Assembly (NCBI GenBank): GCA_947626605.1
Contig: CANQSV010000013.1
Location: forward strand, 1-39,411
DNA: 39,411 nucleotides
Source: an uncultured Clostridia bacterium
GTDB taxonomy: Bacteria; Bacillota; Clostridia; TANB77; CAG-508
Reading direction: 5' to 3'
A program made the translations under genes and the position numbers. Shown here piece by piece: positions 1-9,100 of this stretch. How positions within the stretch are numbered: position 1 is the first letter of the stretch; every line of letters starts with the position of its first letter. Under the pieces are notes generated by a model, which had not been told where the DNA came from, did no database searches, and saw only the letters and a list, made by a program, of their open reading frames with translations.

Positions 1-70
1 GTACAATTATCAATTTATGTAAAATAAGCTAAAAAATATAGCCAATATTTACATTGACTATATTATACAA

Positions 71-118
71 GGGGCGATTAGCAATCGCCCGCAAACCCAA
101 AACGGTAGAGATGTTATT
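71..118 (+). repeat. REP-like palindrome with conserved tail
   Basis: GGGCGATT (72-79) and AATCGCCC (83-90) form a perfect 8-bp stem with a 3-base loop. The tail GTAGAGATGTTATT follows a short A-rich spacer. The same tail follows the REP units at 24747 and 39163, so this is a member of the family linked to the RAYT gene at 24811. It lies just downstream of the leftward gene set and could end its transcripts, but there is no U-run on that side. Confidence 0.7.
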
Positions 119-142
119 ATAAATTTAAAGAATAATGAATAA

Positions 143-355
143 TTAAAGAATAGATAATAAAGCAATTACTAAAAGAAAGTCACAATTTTCCTGAGTTAGT
201 AATAGAAATGCTAGTGATATGATGAGTAATTCTTCAAAATGAAGGGTTAGACCCAATATTGAAATAGAATTGTCAAATAAGGTATCAAAATTAGGCAAAC
301 CCTTAGGGAAATGATAAGTTGAGATATTAGAATTATTTGTAGAATCTGAAATCAT
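143..355 (-). CDS. Small hydrophobic protein, unknown function
   Basis: This 70-residue protein has a polar N-terminal third and a strongly hydrophobic C-terminal half (about residues 41-70, FEELLIISLAFLLL then FLLVIALLSIL), which suggests one or two membrane helices. Its ATG (353-355) overlaps the TGA of the upstream gene as ATGA, so translation is probably coupled and the two proteins are made together. Acidic-plus-leucine tails of this kind resemble small uncharacterised Clostridia proteins I recall, but I cannot name a family. The function is unknown. The overlap supports it as a real gene despite its size. Confidence 0.6.
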   Translation of the reverse strand: MISDSTNNSNISTYHFPKGLPNFDTLFDNSISILGLTLHFEELLIISLAFLLLTQENCDFLLVIALLSIL

Positions 356-747
356 TTTAAGTTATCACCGCCAGTTTTATTAAATAAATCTATTATTTTT
401 GTTATTTTAAAGATATTTATATATTGTTCTATTTTTTGCTGTCTGCTGTCTTTTAAATAAGGCTTTAAAGATAAAAGGAGATTGGTTCTGGGATCATTTT
501 TTTCATTTTTCATTTGATTCATAATTTGTTGTAATCTCATAATTGTTTCAAAGTCTAAATTAAAGCTATTATTACTATCATTTGTACAGCTTTCTGAAGA
601 ATTATTTGAATTATTATAGGAAGAATCACAGGAATTTTGATTTGAGTTGAAATTATTAAAAATATCCTTGATATTTTCAGGTACATCGCCATTTTCCATC
701 ATTTGACTAAACTTATTCATAAGTTCAGAAAAATTATCTTGCTCCAT
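352..747 (-). CDS. Hypothetical protein, Asn/Ser-rich linker
   Basis: This 131-residue soluble protein begins with a short helical segment (FSELMNKFSQMM). A low-complexity Asn/Ser-rich stretch follows (about residues 30-65). A more conserved-looking C-terminal part contains NDPRTNLLLSLKPYLKDSRQQK and ends in IIDLFNKTGGDNLK. A good ribosome binding site (AAGGAGG on the minus strand, 759-765) precedes the ATG with normal spacing. It is the middle gene of a leftward set of three: upstream is the 52-residue gene at 837, and downstream is the overlapping membrane protein. The PRTNLLLSLKPYL block resembles small uncharacterised Clostridia proteins, and no function is known to me. The N-terminal SELMNKFSQM resembles the start of the neighbour at 837. 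Confidence 0.7.
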   Translation of the reverse strand: MEQDNFSELMNKFSQMMENGDVPENIKDIFNNFNSNQNSCDSSYNNSNNSSESCTNDSNNSFNLDFETIMRLQQIMNQMKNEKNDPRTNLLLSLKPYLKDSRQQKIEQYINIFKITKIIDLFNKTGGDNLK

Positions 748-836
748 TTTGATTCCTCCTTATAATATATTTATAAGATTTATATGTAAATAGAGACCAA
801 TAGTTAATTTAGATAATCAACGGCCTCATATTAAAA

Positions 837-995
837 TTAATGGTTATGGTTATTATTACAATTGTTTTTTCTCATATTTTCTTCATTTTCTTTTGCTTTA
901 AGTATTTCAGTTGCTTTCGCTAAACCTCTTTCTAAATCTTGCTTATTCATTTGTGAAAGAACAGCCATAAGCTTTTGCATATCCATATTATTCAT
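837..995 (-). CDS. 52-residue hypothetical protein
   Basis: The ATG at 995 is preceded on the minus strand by AAGGAGG (1000-1006) with 4-5 bases of spacing. The product begins MNNMDMQKLMAVLSQMNKQD and ends in NNCNNNHNH. It is mostly a charged helix (LERGLAKATEILKAKENEE) with an Asn/His-rich tail that could bind metal. The LMxxxSQM start resembles the downstream 131-residue protein, so the two may be related or interact. It is the first gene of the leftward set, 89 bases ahead of the next gene. The function is unknown. The strong ribosome binding site is the main evidence that it is real. Confidence 0.6.
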   Translation of the reverse strand: MNNMDMQKLMAVLSQMNKQDLERGLAKATEILKAKENEENMRKNNCNNNHNH

Positions 996-1074
996 ATTAA
1001 ACCTCCTTATATATTCTTATGTATATACAGTATAGAATATGAGAAAAAGAAGAAGTTGTTACAATGAAAATGCA

Positions 1075-1103
1075 TTGACAAACTTTTTTATTCATGTTAT
1101 AAA
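1075..1103 (+). promoter_or_regulatory. Sigma-A-type promoter for the Rpn-like gene
   Basis: TTGACA (1075-1080), 17 bases, then TATAAA (1098-1103). This leaves a leader of about 185 bases before the start codon at 1295. The leader is A/T-rich and I see no convincing structure or gene in it. Confidence 0.6.
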
Positions 1104-1294
1104 ATATTTGTTAAATCAAAATGCACCTTAGGGAAGGCATAAATTAATTTAATTCAAAGAAATTTTTTTCTAAATTAAAATCCAAAAAATTAATTAAAAA
1201 TCAAATAGAAAGAGGGTGATAAAAGTTTATAAAAATCTATTCTACATGTTGCTAAAAAAGCAAAAAACTATTATAATAAAGGAGAGAACAACTA

Positions 1295-2137
1295 ATGGAA
1301 AAAATTAATTTAGTACCCAAAAATGATTTGGTTTTTCAAAGAATTTTTGGAAAAGTAGGCAATGAGAATATTGCAAAAAGATTTATAGAATTAATAATAG
1401 GGAAAAAGATAGAAACAATAGATTTAGATGTAAATAGAGAATTAATAAGGGAAAAAGAAGAAGGAAAACTAAGCAGATTAGATGTAAGAGCAAAGTTAAA
1501 TGATGGAATTAGTTGCAATATAGAAATACAATTAAAAGATCAAAATAACATGGAAAAAAGAGCATTGTATTATTGGGCAAGATTACATGGAAATCAATTA
1601 AAGGTCGGAGAAGACTATAAAGATGTAAAGAAAACAATTTCAATAATCATAATGGGAGAAAATTTAAAAAGATTAGCAGACATAGAAGAATATCATACAA
1701 AGTGGAAATTGAGAGAAGAGAAAAAGAAAGAAAAGATTTTAACAGAAGATATAGAAATACATATTCTAGAAATGGAAAAAATGAAAAATAGAGTGAAGAA
1801 AAAGGATGAATTAAGGTTATGGTTGCTATTTTTAGACAATCCAGAAAATGAGGAGGTGCTGAAAGAAATGGAAGAAAATGATTTTTTAAAACAAGCAATG
1901 AAAGAATACGAGCACTTAAGAGGAAGCGAAGGTTTTTGGAGATTAGTAGAATTAAGAGAAAAGAATCTACGAGATGAAGCATGGGAAAAAAATAATGCAC
2001 GAGAAGAAGGGCGAGAAGAAGGCAGAAAAGAAGGAGAAATAGCGATAGCAAAGAAGTTATTAAAGAAAGGATATAGTGTAGAACAAATAATGGAAATAAC
2101 GGATTTAAGCGAAGATGAAATTAAAGAAATCCAATAA
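1295..2137 (+). CDS. Rpn family recombination-promoting nuclease / PD-(D/E)XK transposase-like protein
   Basis: This 280-residue protein has the typical layout of the Rpn/PDDEXK transposase family (PF12784-like). It opens with LVPKNDLVFQRIFG. A nuclease core follows with D63 (RLDVRA) and E77-x-Q79 (NIEIQL), where Gln replaces the usual Lys of the PD-(D/E)XK motif. Next comes KRALYYWARLHGNQLKVGEDY. The C-terminus is a charged helix with the characteristic REEGREEGRKEGE run, ending in a small helical domain (GYSVEQIMEITDLSEDEIKEIQ). Family members cut DNA and promote RecA-independent recombination in E. coli; the role in Clostridia is unclear. AAAGGAG lies about 8 bases upstream of the ATG. A promoter lies at 1075, and a REP hairpin and a strong terminator follow, so it is probably monocistronic. 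Confidence 0.9.
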   Translation: MEKINLVPKNDLVFQRIFGKVGNENIAKRFIELIIGKKIETIDLDVNRELIREKEEGKLSRLDVRAKLNDGISCNIEIQLKDQNNMEKRALYYWARLHGNQLKVGEDYKDVKKTISIIIMGENLKRLADIEEYHTKWKLREEKKKEKILTEDIEIHILEMEKMKNRVKKKDELRLWLLFLDNPENEEVLKEMEENDFLKQAMKEYEHLRGSEGFWRLVELREKNLRDEAWEKNNAREEGREEGRKEGEIAIAKKLLKKGYSVEQIMEITDLSEDEIKEIQ

Positions 2138-2163
2138 TAATGTATTACATAATATTAAATATT

Positions 2164-2217
2164 TGTAGGGGCGATCATTTGCTGAGGCTGTAACAGGCGA
2201 AGCCTTAACAGCCTCAG
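2164..2217 (+). repeat. Degenerate REP-like hairpin
   Basis: The sequence starts TGTAGGGGCGATC and continues into a hairpin: CTGAGGCTGT (2182-2191) pairs with ACAGCCTCAG (2208-2217). The loop AACAGGCGAAGCCTTA is shared with the outer REP unit at 24489, 25091 and 39080. It lies just past the Rpn-like stop codon. Confidence 0.7.
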
Positions 2218-2296
2218 TATGCAGTGGTGGATACCCTCCCTTCTTATTTGCTGTGTTTCCCTGTTCCCATGCATGTAACGGAATATTATATTAAAA

Positions 2297-2340
2297 AAAG
2301 ACAAAATAGAAACAAGTTTGTTTCTGTTTTGTCTTTTTTT
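2297..2340 (+). terminator. Rho-independent terminator
   Basis: A long stem, AGACAAAAtAGAAACA paired with TGTTTCTgTTTTGTCT, is followed by a run of T. An A-run on the 5' side makes it potentially bidirectional. It separates the Rpn-like gene from the adhesin region. Confidence 0.85.
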
Positions 2341-2584
2341 ATCAAAAAACGCTGAAACACGCGTTGCCCCTAAGAAAAATAGCTTTTTCTCAAGGTGGAT
2401 GTAATATAAAAATAATACAAATGAAATAATATAACTTCAAACCCGCATCCGTAAAGGCTTAGAGAGAATATCGGCAGACCATATATTGAAAAAAAAATCA
2501 CAAAATGTAAAAATATCAATAAGTATGTTAGTAATTAACATAAAAAAATCCGCAAAGGATGAAAAAGGTTTTGAGGAGGGTGTA
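2341..2584 (+). other. Unassigned 244-bp leader region
   Basis: I could not support a gene here. A TTG-started extension of the next gene back to 2486 lacks a ribosome binding site. The region contains a hairpin (AGAAAAA-tagc-TTTTTCT, 2374-2391, extended by CCT/AGG). GGATG (about 2397-2401) can pair with CATCC further on (about 2446-2450). The motif ATCCGnAAAGG occurs twice (about 2447 and 2550). ATCGGCAGA occurs here (about 2470) and again at 2769 before the second small gene. This may be a structured leader, but it does not match the c-di-GMP, SAM, lysine or c-di-AMP riboswitch consensus that I know. Confidence 0.35.
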
Positions 2585-2821
2585 ATGAAAGAATTGATTG
2601 TTCACAAAAATTTCATAGCAATGTTTGTAGTAGCTTTGTTGATTATAAGCTTTATTTTCATTGGTGTGTATGCAACTGAAAATTATACTCACCTAGCAAA
2701 ACTGATAAGCAATAAACTGGGTATAAGGCAGGATAAACAATTTGATACTTTTTGTCGAAAGGAGGGAAATCGGCAGAGGTCAACCGATGAAACTGAGCGA
2801 TTTAAAAGACAAGAAATTTAA
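2585..2821 (+). CDS. Small membrane or exported protein, unknown function
   Basis: This 78-residue protein starts at ATG 2585, behind GAGGAGGG (2573-2580) at good spacing. Residues 10-30 (FIAMFVVALLIISFIFIGVYA) are a membrane helix or signal peptide ending in a possible signal peptidase cut after VYA. The remainder is short, basic and polar (SNKLGIRQDKQFDTFCRKEG...). Its 3' end overlaps the start of the next small ORF by 35 bases in another frame. It sits directly ahead of the giant surface protein and may share its transcript. No family is recognised. The overlap could also mean that an ancestral single gene was frameshifted. Confidence 0.5.
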   Translation: MKELIVHKNFIAMFVVALLIISFIFIGVYATENYTHLAKLISNKLGIRQDKQFDTFCRKEGNRQRSTDETERFKRQEI

Positions 2822-3035
2822 GGATCAAAATAAGAATGATTTTGCTGACAATTGGAAAAATGAAATTGTTCGAATTATCGGAGATGATAGAGGAAGCCCA
2901 GATGGCGAGAGTTATATAATGAGTAGCTACTTTGAAGTAGATAATATAGATACAGGACCTGAAATAATTTCAAATATAGAAATTGATGATACAGGACCTA
3001 AAAAAGATTTGTTAACGATTATAAATATATGTTGA
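2787..3035 (+). CDS. Small acidic hypothetical protein
   Basis: The likely start is ATG 2787, preceded by GAGG (2776-2779) with a 7-base spacer. The 82-residue product starts MKLSDLKDKKFKDQNKND and has an acidic second half with the near-repeat NIDTGPEI / EIDDTGPKK. It has no signal peptide or membrane segment. ATCGG (2769-2773) and CCGAT (2784-2788) flank the Shine-Dalgarno and include the start codon, so a small hairpin could limit its translation. The next gene starts 71 bases downstream. I do not recognise a family. It may not be an independent gene. Confidence 0.4.
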   Translation: MKLSDLKDKKFKDQNKNDFADNWKNEIVRIIGDDRGSPDGESYIMSSYFEVDNIDTGPEIISNIEIDDTGPKKDLLTIINIC

Positions 3036-3106
3036 AAATTATCATATAAGAAAACAACAAAATTTAATACTAAAAGAGAGTAGTATTGAAATGAAAGGAG
3101 CAAACA

Positions 3107-6100
3107 ATGGAAAGGATAAAACAGAAACTACTAACAATAATTCTAATAGTAATAGTTGGAATAGTAGGATACCAAGCATATGTTATGGCTGCAGAGACAT
3201 ATGGTAGATGGGCAGGTGCTCGAGTACCTTTCTACTCAAATGGTGTAAGAATATATTGTAGAGAGCATCACAATGGCTGGGCATATGGTTCAGGGGCAGA
3301 TACTGGAAATACATATCAATGTACAGGAGAATATAGAACACTTGACCATGGTGCAAACGGTTTTGCATATTATGTATCTAGAGTAGGTTTTGCACAAGGT
3401 GGAGGATACGCAGATAGCGTGCAAACCTTAATATGGAACAATAGTGGAGCTAGCCAAGGAAGTACAATATTAAATATGAATAGTAATTTTGTAGGTTGGT
3501 TTGAAGGCTATAATGGAATAAATTTTGGTAATATTGGAGCTTCTAATGAAAATTTAAAAGATGGAGATCCAGGTTATACTACAATGTTGACAAAAAATGA
3601 AACAACATTGTCTTCTTATGTTAGTGATTACACTACAAAAGTTGCAGAAATATTTCCAGATAACTTCTTTTCAAAAACTTATGTAAATAATGGAAAAAAT
3701 TATGTACCTGCAGAGTCTTCTCAAACTCAAAATACTAATGATTTTATTGAAAATGAGTTTGAAACATCAAAAGAAGAATTAAAAAAAATAGATGACAAAT
3801 ATTTTCCATTAATTAATATTAGTAATGATAAAAACACAAATAAAAAAACATACGATTACAATACTTTTCGTAATATTATAGATCAAAAGCAAATTGATTG
3901 GAAGAATATAACTACAGCAGAAAAAGAAAAGTTAATAGAGGATTGTTTAAAGGACTTTGGAGTTTACTGGATACCTGAAGAGGAAAATGAAAAGTCACAA
4001 ATTGGAACCAAGATAATGCAAGAGGTAAGAGAGCTTTTATCTTCACCTAATATTAAAGAAACATTAAAAAACGAATATAAAGTAGACGAGAAAGAAATAG
4101 ATGAAATTGCAAACAAAATAGAATTCATAAAAGAAGAGTTAAAAGTAAAGAATTTTCTAAAATCAGATGAAGGTTTAAAAGAAACCACTTCAGGAGAATA
4201 TGCATGGAATGTATATGAAGAGAACATTGCGGTGCCAGAAGCAGAGAGAAGTAATAATAAAGACAAGATAAGTGAAATGGAGAACTTTGCAAAGCTTGCA
4301 TTAAAATGTTCTGCTATGAATGGTACTGGTTACGATGTGCCAAGTATTCAAACTGATAATGGAAATATAGTAGCTGGTGCTTCATCAACTGATGCTACAA
4401 ACATGTTGCAGATGCCAAAAGAAACAGTCTACAAGGACGGGATGGACGACAGTAGGTTATGGTATTATATGTACTATTTACTTGATAAAACAAAAATTGT
4501 AGATAAATATGATGAAAAAACAATAAAAGATATGCAACAAAAATTCCCAAAAGCAGACCAAGAAGAAATAAGGGAAAAGAGAGTTTTTGAGTATGCAGAG
4601 GCTACTGCTTATGCAATCGCAGAACAAGGAGCTGTTACTCAAGTAATCGAAGATTATATAGCAACAAAATGTACATCTCAAATGACTACTTCTGGAAACA
4701 TAGCAGACATTGAAGTAGAAGAAATAGATTTATTCTTAAAACATAATAAAGCAGCAGAAAGTACAGAGTTGAAAAATGCAAAAGAAGATTTAAAACAACA
4801 TAGAGATTTTACAAATCTTAATGATGATGACTGGGATAGTGTAGTAAATGATATAGAAAAAATATTAAAAAATGAAGCTTTTAAAAGTGAATTGAAAGAT
4901 GAATTAGGTAATAATAGCAATGTACCATATAATGATAAAACAATACATGATGAAGCAGAGAATATAGCATATGAAATACAACAACAACAATACGATGGTG
5001 CAAGTGAAGATAGTGATAAAATAACAGAAATATCTTTTGAAGAGTATAAGTATTTATATGAATTGTTTAAATTATATCAACACTTCTATAATATGGATAA
5101 AGCAGGCAATAGTAATGAAATAAAGAATTATTCAAACGGGACAAACGTAGAAAAATTAGAAAAACATTTAAATACATATTGGGATGATGGTATAGGCTCT
5201 TTGTATAGAGAACAAAATGAAAAAGGCGAGTGGGTTAATAAAACAAAACTTGTTGCAACACATAAGTGGGGAGAAGTAAAAACTGAAGTAAAAACAAATG
5301 TATATGGGGAAAAGGTTATAATATACACAAATACCAATATAAATAGATCTTCAACGGAAGGACTAGAAGGAAAAAATGATAAAGGTGGCGCAACTTTATG
5401 GAAATACGTAGAAGATGATGATATAACAAAAGATGGAAAAATAGAGCCTAAAACTGAAACATTAAAAGATGCACAAGGAAAAGAGCAGAAATACTATACA
5501 GGATCTGGTTTCTATTATGAAGATGATCAAAATGCTACGGTTGCTTTGTTTGATGGTTTACTTTGTATGCAAGAAAATAGTGGTTCAGCAAATTGTATTG
5601 GAACAAATAATAATCATGTGAAAGATGAAGAGATATTAAAAAAATATGCTGAATATTTTTACAATAATGCTCATCCAACAGCTGGAAAAACAGGTGGCTG
5701 GGGAACTGAATTATGCAAGATTATAGATGATAGATACAAAGATTTAGCAGATATAATAAGAAACCCATTTGAACAATATGAAGATGGCACATATAAACAT
5801 CCAGAAATAGTTGAATTATTAAAAACAGTAAAATTTGGTGGAACTGCAGGTGATAAAGCAGGAAAGGACATTACTAGTCAAGACTATTTACAAGCTAACT
5901 TATATGATAGATTACAGGTTATTTTTACTGCTTACGAAAAACAAGTAAAGAAGATTGCTGGTGAAACAACTGCTGCAGAAGCTTTATGGGGTGATGGTTC
6001 TTTTAACCTAGTTAATCTTGGAGAACGTGATAGTTTAGATATTAGATATTCAACAACTACTTGGGAAGCTGCAAGAGTTTATCAATGGTTAAAGAAAGTT

Positions 6101-9100
6101 CCTAATCCAACAACTGAACCTGGTGTTACTAATATGGACAAAATTGCAGGACAAGTTAAAGTTGATGATTCAAATGCAAATGTTTATATAGATTCTGCAA
6201 AAGGTAAATACTTAATAGGACCATACACATTAAATTATGCAACAATCACGTTAAACAATGAACAAATATTAGGTGTTCAAGGTTTTGATTTGAAATTAGA
6301 TATTCTTAAAAAAGATGGAACAACAGAGACTAAAACACTTACTAGAGGAGACGGAGCCGACCAATATAAACTAGTTACAAAAGATAATTCAACTAAAAAA
6401 GTAAAAGTTGGTGGAAAAATAGTATCTGTTCCTAAGAGTGGTAGTCCTTTCTATATTGAACTAGATAAAAGCGTAAAAGGTAATGGAGAGATTTTAACAG
6501 AAAATGATACATTCTCATTCAGCTTAGATTACAAATTCTTAGATAAAATAGAAGCAGTTGTTCACTTCTTAAGAGATTGTACAAGATCTAATGATGCTGC
6601 AAATCCAACTTCACCAGATTGGCAATGGAGCTCATCTCACCCTCAAAGATTGGTGGCTATAACATTTAGTCAAACTTGGGACGAAGAAAAATTCTCTACT
6701 GAAACAAAAACTAGAGAATATGATTTCAAACTAAGAAAAATAGATAAAGATACAAGAGTTGGAGTTAACGATGGTAAATTCGTTGCTGCAGCTAAATACA
6801 AAAATGTAAAAACTGGTAATACAGCATATTTCGACTTAGAAACAAGAACTCAAAATCTTGGAAGTAACTTTAGTGATGTTGTAAACAAAGCTAAACAGGG
6901 ACAAGCAAAAACATATATTTCAGCATCTCAGCCAGAAGGTGATGGATGGATTTTATGGAATGATATTCCAGATAGTATAGCAGAGATTGAAAGAGATGAA
7001 AAAGGTAATGCAGTTTTATCTTCTATGGAAGATAAACAATGGACTTTAGAATGTGTTGAAGTGCAAGAAACAGAAGCACCAAATGGATATCGTATTCCTA
7101 CTAAAGAGGAACTAGAAATTCCAGAAGGTTACAACACGCAAGATAACGTAAATAATTCATACACTATCAGCATACCTAAGAATAGCTCAAGAGAGCTTAC
7201 TTGGGCTGAGCCATCAGTTCCTAAGGAATATAACATACCATTTAAAAAGATTGATAATAAGCAACAAGCAATTAAAAACTTGAATTTAGAATATTGGTTT
7301 GCTGATTTAACAGTTGATTATGGTAGTTGGGCTAGCCAAGATTGGAAATATGGACCTGGTAAACGTCATACAGTTAACACAGGAGATTCAGGTAAAGCAA
7401 ATTTCGTAAATGATATGTATGGTGATGCTATTCTTCTAGTAATAGAAGAAAAACCAACTGGTGGATATGGATATCAATATTTCAAGAAAATAGCAATTGT
7501 ATATTCAGCTACAAGAGGAACAGATAGTGCAAATATTAAATTCTTGAATTATAGCGATATAAGCAAAAATGAAACTGCAAAGAAGAATTTAGATAATTGG
7601 ATTAATAAAGAAGAAAAAGTAGAAATTGATAAACATACTTGGTCAAACGGTGTTCTATTTATTGAAGATAAATCAGGAAATGTTACAGATGCAACCAATA
7701 AAGTTACAACGAAAGAAGGAAAAGGAATTTATCTAAATTCTAAAACAACTCAACAAGAAGTTAATGGAGAACTTATTACTATTACAAATGATGAGATTCC
7801 TCCATATGATTTAGAACTATTTAAATTTGAAACTGGTGGAGAATATAACACTAATTTAGCAGGAACTAAGTTTAGAGTTTCAATTACAATTGGTGCTAAT
7901 AAGGAAGCTGCATATGAAAAAGAAATAGAAGTAAAAGAAATAGATGAAAATGGAAAGAAAGTATATGTAGCTAAGGCTGACGGAATAAGAGTTTATGGAG
8001 ATAATTTAGCATTACATATACAAGAAACATACACAAAACCTGGTTTTGAATCTAAATTAACAGTAAAAACTATTGCTTTAATATATAAAGCAGAGGTTGA
8101 AAATGGAAAAGCAAAATTAACTATATTAGAAAACACACCTAATGAAAAAGTATTTGTGTCAGATACATCTAAGTTGCCAGATGGACTAAAAGGTGGTTCT
8201 GCAATTACTATAAACAATAACTCATCTATTCATATAGGAATAGACAATACACCTGTACCTCACTACTTAAAATTCTTTAAAGTTGATGATAATGGAAAAC
8301 CTTTAGAAGGAGCAACATTTACATTAGCAAATAAAAATCCAACAGAAGAAGGTTTTGATGACTCAAATATTCTAGGAACAGCAACAAGTGGAAAAGATGG
8401 ATATATGGAATTTGCTGTACCTTCTGAAGCAAAGGGTGCAAGTAAAGATTATACACTTTATTTGTATGAAGAGAGCTCTGGAGAAGGACATTTGTATTCT
8501 GATACAAACAAAGAGCATCCAATAACTATAAAATATAGTTATGTAGCAGGAGCTGACAGTATAACAAACTTATCAATTATGCATAATGGTCAAAATCTTG
8601 CATCAAATAATACAACATTACATTGTCAACAAGAAGAACAGACAAAAGAAGATGGTACAAAAGTAACTGTAAATTCTATGAAAAATAATGGATATATATT
8701 TGATTTTGGAAAACTAAATGAAATATTTAAGCTAATAAATAAGGCTGTACCATATTCATTAGAGTGGGAGAAAGTTGAAGATACAACAGACACACCTCTT
8801 GGAAATGCAAAATTTGAAGTAAGCATTGTTCAAGGTATAGGAAGCGATAAAAATAACGAAAATAAAACAGACGTTATTAAAGAAATTGCTGAGAGTTTAA
8901 ATAATGGTAATAGTGATAATATTTTAAGAAAAGGTATAAGCTTTGCACAATATAAAAATGGAGATAATAAGGCAGACATCAAAAATCTTGGTAGAATACA
9001 AGGTGAAGGAGAACAAGCTAAACAACAAGGTCAAAATATAGTATCAAGTGATGAAGAAAACACTAGAGGTAAAGTTTCAGTAGATAATATTGTAACTTAT

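Noticed and set aside
1218-1310. GTG-started 30-codon ORF before the Rpn-like gene
   Set aside because: No spaced ribosome binding site, low-complexity Lys/Ile product, and it overlaps the real start.
2341-2484. c-di-GMP riboswitch ahead of an adhesin
   Set aside because: Expected from biology, but the GGGCAAA...GACGCAAAGCC core and the receptor loop are absent.
2486-2584. TTG-started N-terminal extension of the small membrane protein
   Set aside because: No ribosome binding site and a run of Lys/Ser codons; ATG 2585 behind GAGGAGGG is far better.
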